Positions 28,483-36,525 of a stretch of DNA of 64,000 nt are shown in pieces (position 1 is the stretch's first letter; every line of letters begins with the position of its first letter). The position numbers and the translations under genes are program-made. The stretch comes from Wocania_A spongiicola (GTDB taxonomy: Bacteria > Bacteroidota > Bacteroidia > Flavobacteriales > Flavobacteriaceae). Location of the stretch: assembly GCF_023502325.1 (NCBI RefSeq), contig NZ_JAMFLZ010000006.1, forward strand, positions 142,460-206,459, given 5' to 3'. Below the pieces are notes generated by a model. The model was not told the DNA's origin, did not search any database, and saw nothing but the letters and a program-made list of their open reading frames with translations.

Positions 28483-28734
28483 CTGTTTTTGTTTTACTCA
28501 AAAATATTTTTTCTGATGGGAAATAACTACACATTAAATGGCTATAACCGATACTTTTTTTTCTTTAATAAATAAAAGGGATATACTTATTTAGTTCACT
28601 TTTATTAATAATACCCAAAAAGATCATTTTAGCTCTATTTTATAAAAACTTTAATAACATTTATTATTATTTTTATAGAATTTGGTTGAAAAACTCAAAT
28701 CGGTATAACTCCTAAATCAAATTATTTACGCGTT
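28483..28734. other. Intergenic region, probable transcript boundary
   Basis: 252 bp between GH92 (28735-31050) and GH29 (27013-28482), very AT-rich and without an ORF. No GC-rich hairpin is seen. A TATTTTTG word on the minus strand (28506-28499) fits the -7 consensus but lies only about 17 bp from the GH29 start and has no -33 partner. The gap size suggests a promoter for the GH29-GH92-GH163-EEP-PNGase F group. Confidence 0.35.
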
Positions 28735-31050
28735 TTATTTGCTTAACGAATAAGGCACATTTTCAGGATTACTTGCCCATTTTTTATTAGGAGTAGCATT
28801 CATATCAAACTCTAATTCTCCGCCTCTTTGAATGTCTTCAAAATTGATAAAACTATTATTCCATACCTTCCCATTTAATAATGCAGATTCAATGTATACA
28901 TTATCTTTTGAATTATTAGGCGCAGATATAACAAAAGTTTTTCCATTTTCTAAAGTAATTGTAGCTTTCTTAAACAATGGACTTCCAATAACATATTCAT
29001 CTATAGAAGGTGTTACAGGGTAAAACCCTAGCGAACTAAACACATACCATGCAGATGTTTGTCCATTATCCTCATCTCCACAATAACCATCTGGTGTAGC
29101 ACTATATAATTTGGTTAAAACATCTCGTACTTTTTTTTGGGCTTTATATGGTGCATTTGCATGATTATATAAATATATCATGTGTTGTATAGGTTGATTA
29201 CCGTGTGCATAATTACCCATATTAGCAATTTGCATTTCTCTAATTTCGTGAATAGTGAACCCATAATACGATGCATCAAAATCTGGTGGCATTTCAAAAA
29301 CTTCATCTAATTTTGCTACAAAACTTTCTTTTCCTCCCATTAAATCAATTAATCCTTGGGTATCATGAAAAACTGACCAAGTATAATGCAAACTATTACC
29401 TTCGGTAAAAGCATCTCCCCACTTTAAAGGATTAAAAGGGGATTGAAAATTACCATCTTCATTCTTGCCACGCATTAAATTACTTGATGAATCAAACAAG
29501 TTTTTATAATTATAAGATTTTTTATAAAATTCATCAGCTAAATCTTTCTTATTCAGTTTTTCGACCATTTTCGCAATGGTAAAGTCTGCAAAAGCATACT
29601 CCAAAGTTCTTGCGGCGTTTTCATGAATACCAACATTATAAGGTACAAATCCTAGTTCATTATAATAATCGCCTCCTGCACGACCTACCGAATTTACAGG
29701 CCTGCCTTCTATTACATTTGCATTTTTTAAAATGGCTTCTAATAAAATATTTACATCTTTTTCATTTACATTTCCTTTTAAAAATGCATCGGCAATTATA
29801 GTAGCAGAATTAGATCCAATCATACAATCTCTATGTCCTGGGCTTGCCCATTCTGGTAGCCAACCAGATTCTTTATAGGTGTTTGCCAACCCTTCCATAA
29901 TTTGTGAATTCAGCTGAGGATACATCATATTAAAAAACGGAAATACGGCTCTAAATGTATCCCAAAACCCATTATCGGTAAACATGTAACCAGGTAATAC
30001 CTCGCCATTATATGGGCTGTAATGAATTACACTTCCGTTAGCGTCGTATTCATAAAACTTTCTTGGAAATAATAATACGCGATACAAACAAGAGTAAAAG
30101 GTTTTTATATTATCTATGTTTTCATCTTCTATAACAACTCTTTTTAATTCATTTTCCCAAGCGTTTGCAGCTTTCTCCTTTGTTTTTTCGAATGAATCGT
30201 TACCAATTTCAGTTTTTAAATTTAGTATTGCTTGTTCTTGACTAATAAAAGATGAAGCAACTTTTACATGAACCTGTTCGCCCTTTTTTGTTTTAAAGCC
30301 AATAATAGCTCCAACATGTTCTCCTTCACTTTCCATAGAGTTTTTAATCAAGTTCCAATCGTCTCCCCATGTATGATTGACTTCAAAATCCTTATCAAAT
30401 TCGGCAACAAAATAATTATGAAAATTCTCTGGCACTCCTCCGCTATTATTTCGGCAATAACCAACAATTTTTCTTTCTTTAGGAAGAATTTTCACCATTG
30501 AACCTTTAAAAAATGCATCCAACATAATGTATGACGAGTCTGCTTTTGGGAATGTAAACCTAAAATGTGATGCACGTTCTGTAGGTGTAACCTCAGCAGT
30601 CACATCATAATCTGCAAGATATACACTGTAGTGATTTGGCTTTACAATTTCTGCTTTATGAGAAAAGTATGATGCCCTTTCTTCTTCTTTATACTTTAAA
30701 TCTCCAGTTACAGCCATCAGAGAAAAAGCCGCATAATCATTAATCCATGGACTTGGTTGATGCGTTTGCTTTATACCGCGTATAGTTTTATCATCATATT
30801 TATAAGCCCAACCATCACCCATTTTAGCGGTTTGTGGTGTCCAAAAATTCATGGCCCAAGGCGTAGCTATAGCTGGATATGTATTTCCGTTTGATAAACT
30901 AAAATCTGAGTCTGTTCCCATGAGTGGGTTAACATAATCAATAAGTTCTTTAGCTTGCCCATTTTTAACAATAGTATCGCCCTGCTTATTGCATGCTATA
31001 AAGAGAGTTAAACCTGTAATTAATATAATTTTTGCTGTGAATTTTATCAT
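28735..31050 (-). CDS. GH92 alpha-mannosidase, probable alpha-1,2-specific
   Basis: A 771-residue lipoprotein (LFIAC, Cys20). GH92 signatures include VNPLMGTDSDFSLSNGNTYPAI, FWDTFRAVFPFFN and GDEDNGQTSAWYV. Spacing matches the characterised Bacteroides alpha-1,2-mannosidase BT3990 as I recall it: probable acid Glu550 (TEGNSLHY), then His601-Glu602 51-52 residues later (TIHEIREM), then Asp659 and Asp661 at +109 and +111. The His-Glu pair is the reported alpha-1,2 determinant. Its position 602 and HGNQPIQH loop set it apart from the other three GH92s here. It would trim alpha-1,2-mannose from high-mannose arms in the periplasm or at the surface. It ends the transcript that starts with the redox module. 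Confidence 0.93.
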   Translation of the reverse strand: MIKFTAKIILITGLTLFIACNKQGDTIVKNGQAKELIDYVNPLMGTDSDFSLSNGNTYPAIATPWAMNFWTPQTAKMGDGWAYKYDDKTIRGIKQTHQPSPWINDYAAFSLMAVTGDLKYKEEERASYFSHKAEIVKPNHYSVYLADYDVTAEVTPTERASHFRFTFPKADSSYIMLDAFFKGSMVKILPKERKIVGYCRNNSGGVPENFHNYFVAEFDKDFEVNHTWGDDWNLIKNSMESEGEHVGAIIGFKTKKGEQVHVKVASSFISQEQAILNLKTEIGNDSFEKTKEKAANAWENELKRVVIEDENIDNIKTFYSCLYRVLLFPRKFYEYDANGSVIHYSPYNGEVLPGYMFTDNGFWDTFRAVFPFFNMMYPQLNSQIMEGLANTYKESGWLPEWASPGHRDCMIGSNSATIIADAFLKGNVNEKDVNILLEAILKNANVIEGRPVNSVGRAGGDYYNELGFVPYNVGIHENAARTLEYAFADFTIAKMVEKLNKKDLADEFYKKSYNYKNLFDSSSNLMRGKNEDGNFQSPFNPLKWGDAFTEGNSLHYTWSVFHDTQGLIDLMGGKESFVAKLDEVFEMPPDFDASYYGFTIHEIREMQIANMGNYAHGNQPIQHMIYLYNHANAPYKAQKKVRDVLTKLYSATPDGYCGDEDNGQTSAWYVFSSLGFYPVTPSIDEYVIGSPLFKKATITLENGKTFVISAPNNSKDNVYIESALLNGKVWNNSFINFEDIQRGGELEFDMNATPNKKWASNPENVPYSLSK

Positions 31051-31092
31051 TCTATAAATTCTATTGTTAATCTGTTTTTTTAAGTATTAAAG

Positions 31093-33222
31093 TTACCAAA
31101 GTATAATTTCGTCAATAAAAATCCATGGTGGGTTACCTGCACCTTCATGCCATTTTGGTAACACCTTTGGATTTGCAGCAATAACTTTAAAATATTGCGC
31201 TTTAGTGTTTTCTGACATTTTAACATTAAACTTTTTTATTAGCGTTGATTCCTGTTTTTCATCTTCAACAATTGACAACGAACCAACTAGTTTAAACCCA
31301 GATGTTTTATTTGAGGAGGCAAATACTTTAATATTTTTAGGAAACAAAATCCAGTCTCTTGATCGCCCAAGACAGTTAACTGTAACGGTATTTACAGTTT
31401 TAGGCTCTCCCAAATCCATGGTTGTATTTAAATCGTTTCCGAGATAGCCATTCCATTTTTCATCTTTAAAGTTTTCGGAACCTAGTTTAAAATCAAATAG
31501 TTTTTTAGGTCCGAAATATTGAGTTTCTGGTTTGTGTACTATAGTATAATCAACAACTTTATGAGTTACTTTTATAAAATCTTCCTTCTTGGTTTCGCTA
31601 GGTAGCCATCCTTTTTTATAGGCCTTTATAGCTATACTTGTTGTGGCATTAATTAAAATTGGATCTTTATATACTAAAGATGTAGAATCTGGTTCGGCTC
31701 CATCAAGTGTATAAAACACTTTAGTCCCTTTTAATTTGGGATCTAATTTAATAGATAGTGTATCAGTAAAAAGCGTATTTTTAGTTAATAATACTGGTGC
31801 TTTTATCTGTGTTATTTTCACAAAACCTTCTGAAACACCATTATTTAAATTAACATTGAATTTATTTTGAATTTGTTCGGCTGCATTTTTAGTCACATTA
31901 GTTTCCCAAACATAAACGCGTTCTAAATCAATTGATGACAAAAGGCTTTCTAAACCTTTATCACTAATACTTGTTTTTACTAAATTTAATGTATTAAGTG
32001 ATTTTGATTCCTTAATATTCAATAAGGTTTTATCTGTTATATCAGTATTACTTAAATTTAATTTTTCTAAATTTTTAAGTTTTTTAATTTCTGAAGTCAT
32101 ATCATCTGTTAAAGTAGAGTTGCTCAAATCTAATTCTACTATTTGTTCTCTTAAATTTACTAATTCTTTAACAGATTTCTTCGTAATACTATCTTTATTA
32201 AACTTTACCCATAACTCTGGCTTATTAGGCACTAGTTTTCTAACCAAAAAACCAGTAGTTTCTACAGCTTGAATATCACTAAAGGAAGCTTCTTCAATTT
32301 GCTTTTTATTAAAAACCAAATACTTATTTAGTAGCTTATTTAAAGTATCGCTTTTTGGCATAGCAATAACTTTAGTATCAATATTTTCGCTTCTATTTAA
32401 CCAATACTGTATTAACCAAATTTCATCTTTAGTAAGTTGTGGTTTTCCTTCTGGCGGCATATGCTTTTCATCTGAAATAGGTAACAAAATATGTTCGTAA
32501 AGCATGCTATTACCTGCATTTCCTAACTCAATAACATCTCCTGATTCGCCTCCCTTCAATATACTTTCTTTAGAATGTAATGCTAACTCGCCTTTTCTTT
32601 TTGAAGTATTATGACATTCAATGCATTTATTATCAAATATTTTTAAAACCACATCATCATACATATTTAAGCTATCAATATGAGTTATAGTTTTTGCTTT
32701 TGGTAATGGTTTAATATATTCTGTAATATAATTGTCTCCGTGAGTTAAAACACTTCCAAAATGTCCAGCGACGCTAATACCAATAATGGTAGTAACAAAA
32801 AGAGGAAAAAACAATCGTTTAGCTTGTTTTTCTTTTTTATTCGCTAATAAAAATAATGCAGTAATTAGTATAGCTGACGCGATTCCTGTCCAAAAATGAA
32901 GATCTAATACATCTTCGGAATACCCCCCTTCTAAAGACAAAAAGTATCCAAAAATGCAAGCTAAAATTGAAAAGAATGATGAAAATCCAAGCGCATATTT
33001 AATTGTTGTTTTTGGATAATTTTTCTTTAACCTGCCAATAATATCTAAGAAAAAGGTAAGCAACAAAGCTCCAATAGGTAAGTGCAAAATTAATGGATGA
33101 AACCTCCCTAATGCTAGAACAAATCTTGGAACATCTTCTGCATTATTTGCATAAGTAGTATTAAATGCTAACAAGCATATAATAAAAATAATTTGTGGTT
33201 TTAAATTTTTAATCATCATCAA
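31093..33222 (-). CDS. Membrane protein: DUF2231-like segments + c-type cytochrome (PSCyt1) + LRR + chitobiase-type + discoidin-like domains
   Basis: A 709-residue mosaic. After a signal (about 1-25) come four or five membrane helices (about 40-60, 75-97, 108-127, 139-155) resembling DUF2231, with FHPLILHLPIGALLL. A periplasmic planctomycete-type cytochrome segment has heme site C200-IE-C203-H204 and Met255 in KHMPPEG. Leucine-rich repeats follow (about 365-480, ELDLSNSTLTDDMTSEI, LNLSNTDITDKTLLNI), then a chitobiase/HEX_C domain (TLDGAEPDSTSLVYKDP) and a discoidin-like domain ending WIFIDEIILW. Function is unknown: it looks like a membrane electron-transfer protein with a glycan-binding C-terminus. 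It lies 8 bp downstream of a lipoprotein carrying the same two C-terminal domains and 42 bp upstream of GH92. Confidence 0.75.
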   Translation of the reverse strand: MMMIKNLKPQIIFIICLLAFNTTYANNAEDVPRFVLALGRFHPLILHLPIGALLLTFFLDIIGRLKKNYPKTTIKYALGFSSFFSILACIFGYFLSLEGGYSEDVLDLHFWTGIASAILITALFLLANKKEKQAKRLFFPLFVTTIIGISVAGHFGSVLTHGDNYITEYIKPLPKAKTITHIDSLNMYDDVVLKIFDNKCIECHNTSKRKGELALHSKESILKGGESGDVIELGNAGNSMLYEHILLPISDEKHMPPEGKPQLTKDEIWLIQYWLNRSENIDTKVIAMPKSDTLNKLLNKYLVFNKKQIEEASFSDIQAVETTGFLVRKLVPNKPELWVKFNKDSITKKSVKELVNLREQIVELDLSNSTLTDDMTSEIKKLKNLEKLNLSNTDITDKTLLNIKESKSLNTLNLVKTSISDKGLESLLSSIDLERVYVWETNVTKNAAEQIQNKFNVNLNNGVSEGFVKITQIKAPVLLTKNTLFTDTLSIKLDPKLKGTKVFYTLDGAEPDSTSLVYKDPILINATTSIAIKAYKKGWLPSETKKEDFIKVTHKVVDYTIVHKPETQYFGPKKLFDFKLGSENFKDEKWNGYLGNDLNTTMDLGEPKTVNTVTVNCLGRSRDWILFPKNIKVFASSNKTSGFKLVGSLSIVEDEKQESTLIKKFNVKMSENTKAQYFKVIAANPKVLPKWHEGAGNPPWIFIDEIILW

Positions 33223-33230
33223 ACTATATA

Positions 33231-34013
33231 CTAGTTAAAAATTAATTCGTCTATAAACAACCAAGCTTTTTGTCCTTTACCCTCATGCCATTCTGGTATT
33301 GATTGCAAATTCTTGACTTCAATCTTTAATGATTTAATCTCTGCTTCAATAGGAATACTTATAGTTTCATTGTTTTTATCAACAAATCCTTTTAAAGGCG
33401 TAACAGGGTTTACTTTTTTATCATTGTCAACAAATATTTCAATATTTTCAGGTGGAAAAATCCATGAAGCTGGGTCGCTTAAATAACTAACTGTCAAAGA
33501 TTTTATAAATACTTTTTTATTAAACTGTATAGTAGCAATGGCTGTTGTATCAAAGCCCACCCATTCTCTATCTGTAAAATTTAACGATGCTTTAGTTTGA
33601 TTGATTACTGTTATAGTTCCTTGACCTTTATACTTTTCGGATGCATTAGTGTGCCATAAAATAGAATTGGCAGATAGCCCTTTTTTTAACAATGTTATAG
33701 CTGTGCTTTCACTTGGTTTCCAATCTCTATGAAATGCTTTAAATTTATATACTCCTGGTTTTGAAGCTTGAATTGGTTGCGAGTATTTTTGTGAGATTAA
33801 ACTAGGTTCATCTCCATTTGATGTGAAATAAATATCCACATCTTCAACCTTTAAGCCTGCCTTTATAGTTACAAAAGAATCTATAAACGTTTTATTAGCT
33901 ATTACTCTTGGCTGTGCTAAACTAATACTGCTTTTCTGTAAAAAATTAGTTTGAGTTTCATGTTTACAGCTAGACAGCAAAAAAAGCATAAAACATAGGC
34001 TTATTAACCTCAT
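33231..34013 (-). CDS. Lipoprotein of chitobiase-type plus discoidin-like domains
   Basis: A 260-residue lipoprotein. An upstream ATG at 34055 is possible, but the ATG at 34013 gives a classic lipoprotein signal (MRLISLCFMLFLLSSC) and a 4-bp ATGA overlap with the NHL gene, so it is preferred. The mature protein has a HEX_C-type beta domain (FTSNGDEPSLISQKYSQP) and a discoidin-like sandwich (about 130-260) ending WLFIDELIFN. There is no catalytic motif. It is probably a surface glycan- or partner-binding protein for the redox module. The same pair of domains ends the downstream cytochrome protein and the GH20s. Confidence 0.75.
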   Translation of the reverse strand: MRLISLCFMLFLLSSCKHETQTNFLQKSSISLAQPRVIANKTFIDSFVTIKAGLKVEDVDIYFTSNGDEPSLISQKYSQPIQASKPGVYKFKAFHRDWKPSESTAITLLKKGLSANSILWHTNASEKYKGQGTITVINQTKASLNFTDREWVGFDTTAIATIQFNKKVFIKSLTVSYLSDPASWIFPPENIEIFVDNDKKVNPVTPLKGFVDKNNETISIPIEAEIKSLKIEVKNLQSIPEWHEGKGQKAWLFIDELIFN

Positions 34014-35053
34014 ACACGTGTTAATTTTATAGGATAGGTTTGACCTGAGTTCCATTGTGCTACATAAATATTTTCATCATCATCAATACAAACATCATGT
34101 GGGTACTGAAACAGTCTTACTGTTTGATATAGTTCTTCTAAAGTATTGTTTTTATATTCAGGCAAAGTAGCTCCTGGGCATGAAACAACTTGGTTTTTTT
34201 CATTCATAATTAGCAAAAATCCTGAATCACTATTTGGAGCATTTCTGGATTTTAGTACCGCAAAATAAATATCCTTTTTATGAATTACGGGTCTGCAAAT
34301 TAAAGCCCCTGGAACATCTATTGAAGATAAATATTTTCCATCTAAACTAAAGCGTTTAAGCACATTCATCTCTCTAGCTGAAATTAAAAGTGATGGATTT
34401 TCCTTATCTCTATTATCATAACAAATGCCATGAGCGTTTAAAAACTGAGAATCTTCCGTACCTCTACCTCCAAAAGTATTTAATAATTCACCTTTATGAT
34501 TATAGTGCATTATATGCTGGTTTCCGTAGCCGTCAGCCACATAAAAATCACCGTTTTCTAAAACCGTTGTTTCGGTAGGTTTAAATTCTTCTTTACTATT
34601 ATATTTTCCAGAATCTGCAGGATAGTCAATTTCAAAAACTACTTTTCCGTCTATTGTAGTCTTTATAACTTGGTGACGCTCATAATCAGTAATTAACAAA
34701 AAATCTTCACCATTTTCTTTAACCAAAGTTAAACCATGACCTCCAGGGTATTTTGTTCCCCAAGTTGTAATGAGCTTCCCTGATTTATCGTAAATAATGA
34801 TATTATTTTTAGTGTGATTGGTTAACAAAACAATTCTTCCTTTTGAATCTTGAACCATTTCATGGCAATCTTTTACAGGTGTTTTTAACGCATCTAGATT
34901 CCCCCAATTCATATCTACTTTATAACGATGCGAATTGTGTCCAATAATTACATCGTTTTTATAACCAAACTCTAATGCGTTACCACACATAGGATACGCT
35001 AGTACACCTAAAGAGAGTAATGATGATTGTTTTAAAAATTTTCTGCGGCCCAT
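34010..35053 (-). CDS. Tat-exported NHL-type beta-propeller protein
   Basis: A 347-residue protein starting MGRRKFLKQSS, a twin-arginine signal with a short hydrophobic stretch. The rest is six NHL-like repeats (KTPVKDCHEMVQDSKGRIVLL, TWGTKYPGGHGLTLVKENG, NTFGGRGTEDSQFLNAHGICYD, FQYPHDVCIDDDENIYVAQW), indicating a six-bladed propeller. No catalytic residues can be assigned; NHL propellers bind proteins or sugars, and some are lyases or oxidases. Tat export suggests a folded or metal-loaded protein. It lies 10 bp downstream of another Tat protein (DUF1501) and overlaps the lipoprotein gene, so it belongs to the redox module. Confidence 0.8.
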   Translation of the reverse strand: MGRRKFLKQSSLLSLGVLAYPMCGNALEFGYKNDVIIGHNSHRYKVDMNWGNLDALKTPVKDCHEMVQDSKGRIVLLTNHTKNNIIIYDKSGKLITTWGTKYPGGHGLTLVKENGEDFLLITDYERHQVIKTTIDGKVVFEIDYPADSGKYNSKEEFKPTETTVLENGDFYVADGYGNQHIMHYNHKGELLNTFGGRGTEDSQFLNAHGICYDNRDKENPSLLISAREMNVLKRFSLDGKYLSSIDVPGALICRPVIHKKDIYFAVLKSRNAPNSDSGFLLIMNEKNQVVSCPGATLPEYKNNTLEELYQTVRLFQYPHDVCIDDDENIYVAQWNSGQTYPIKLTRV

Positions 35054-35063
35054 ATTCTAATCT

Positions 35064-36521
35064 TTAGGTTAAAATATCATTAACAACATGACCAGAAACA
35101 TCAGTTAGCCTAAATCGTCTACCTTGGTGTTTATGAGTAAACTTAGTATGATCTACACCCATAAGGTGCATAATTGTAGCTTGTAAGTCGTGTACATGCA
35201 TAGGATCTTTAGCTACATTATAGCCAAACTCATCAGTTTCTCCATAAGTAAATCCTGGTTTTACTCCACCACCGGCCATAAACATAGTAAAACATTTTGG
35301 ATGATGGTCTCTACCATAATTAGTGTCTGTTAAAGTTCCTTGACTATAATTTGTTCTACCAAACTCTCCACCCCAAACTACTAATGTATCTTCTAGCAAT
35401 CCACGTTGTTTTAAATCCATAATAAGTGCTGCAGTTGCTTGATCAATATCTTTAGCTTGTTTTTCTATTTGTGAAGGTAAATCGAAATGTTGGTCCCAAC
35501 CCATATGATACAATTGAATAAATCGTACATCGCGTTCTGCCATACGTCTTGCTAGTAAGCAATTTGCAGCATAAGTTCCTGGGATCATTGCATCTACACC
35601 ATACATTTGAATAATATGCTCTGGCTCTTCTTCAACATTCATTGTATCTGGAACTGAAGTTTGCATACGATAAGCCATTTCATACTGCTCAATACGGCTA
35701 TTAATTTCTGGGTCGCCAAATTCGGCTTCCTGTTTATGGTTTAATTCATTAATATGATCGAGCATAGCTCTACGCTGAGATCTACTCATTCCATCTGGAT
35801 CCTTTAAATATAACACAGGATCTTTACCAGACCTAAATTGAACGCCTTGGTGTAAAGAGCTTAAAAAACCATTACCCCAAAGTCTAGAATATAAAGGTTG
35901 AGAAAAAGGACGACCAGTTCCTCTGGATAATAATACTGAAAACGTAGGTAGGTTTTCGTTAAGACTACCTAAGCCATAGCTCATCCAAGAACCTATACTT
36001 GGTCGACCAGGTTGCTGAGAACCTGTTTGGAAAAAAGTAATAGCTGGATCATGATTTATAGCTTCGGTATGCATAGATTTAATAAAACATAATTCATCTA
36101 CAACTTTTGCTGTATATGGCATTATACTACTAACCCAAGCTCTAGATTCACCATATTGATTAAATTTAAAGTTACTACCAACCAACGGAAAGCTTTCTTG
36201 TCCTGATGTCATTCCAGTTAATCGCTGTCCTTGCCTAACTGAATCTGGCAGGTCTTGACCTCGCATTTTATCTAATAGTGGTTTGTAATCAAAAAGATCT
36301 AATTGTGATGGACCACCGCTTTGAAATAAGTATATAACCCGCTTAGCTTTTGGAGCAAAATGAGGCAAGTTTAAACCTGTCGGGTTTAAATTATTACTAG
36401 CACTTAAGGATGAAAATGGATCCAGTAATGATGCAGCAGCTAAACCTCCTATACCCAAGCCCACTTTTTTTAAAAAGTGCCTTCTATTATTATTTAAAAA
36501 ATGTTTTGATAATTCTTCCAT
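35064..36521 (-). CDS. Tat-exported DUF1501 protein
   Basis: A 485-residue protein with a twin-arginine signal (NNRRHFLKKVG, Arg13-Arg14) and hydrophobic residues about 21-33. The body is DUF1501: KRVIYLFQSGGPSQLDLFDYKP, WVSSIMPYTAKVVDEL, NHDPAITFFQTG, DTLVVWGGEFGRTNYSQG and RDHHPKCFTMFMAGGGVKPG. DUF1501 belongs to the alkaline phosphatase/sulfatase superfamily and keeps metal-site-like Asp/His residues (GRDHHP, DPMHVHD), but lacks a sulfatase Cys/Ser box; its reaction is not known to me. It is encoded 4 bp after the DUF1549/DUF1553 cytochrome gene, the pairing common in Planctomycetes and Verrucomicrobia and less usual in flavobacteria. Confidence 0.85.
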   Translation of the reverse strand: MEELSKHFLNNNRRHFLKKVGLGIGGLAAASLLDPFSSLSASNNLNPTGLNLPHFAPKAKRVIYLFQSGGPSQLDLFDYKPLLDKMRGQDLPDSVRQGQRLTGMTSGQESFPLVGSNFKFNQYGESRAWVSSIMPYTAKVVDELCFIKSMHTEAINHDPAITFFQTGSQQPGRPSIGSWMSYGLGSLNENLPTFSVLLSRGTGRPFSQPLYSRLWGNGFLSSLHQGVQFRSGKDPVLYLKDPDGMSRSQRRAMLDHINELNHKQEAEFGDPEINSRIEQYEMAYRMQTSVPDTMNVEEEPEHIIQMYGVDAMIPGTYAANCLLARRMAERDVRFIQLYHMGWDQHFDLPSQIEKQAKDIDQATAALIMDLKQRGLLEDTLVVWGGEFGRTNYSQGTLTDTNYGRDHHPKCFTMFMAGGGVKPGFTYGETDEFGYNVAKDPMHVHDLQATIMHLMGVDHTKFTHKHQGRRFRLTDVSGHVVNDILT

Positions 36522-36525
36522 AATC

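Noticed and set aside
28499..28506. TATTTTTG on the minus strand as promoter of the GH29 at 28482
   Set aside because: It would place the transcript start about 10 nt from the ATG and no TTG element is found at 17-23 bp.
28735..31050. GH92 with a missing catalytic acid (mannosyl-phosphate type)
   Set aside because: The region SPGHRDCMIG lacks the NET motif of the sister genes, but the catalytic acid lies in TEGNSLHY and is present (Glu550).
35064..36521. DUF1501 protein as a sulfatase
   Set aside because: The fold superfamily is shared, but there is no C/S-x-P-x-R maturation box, so it is not a formylglycine sulfatase.
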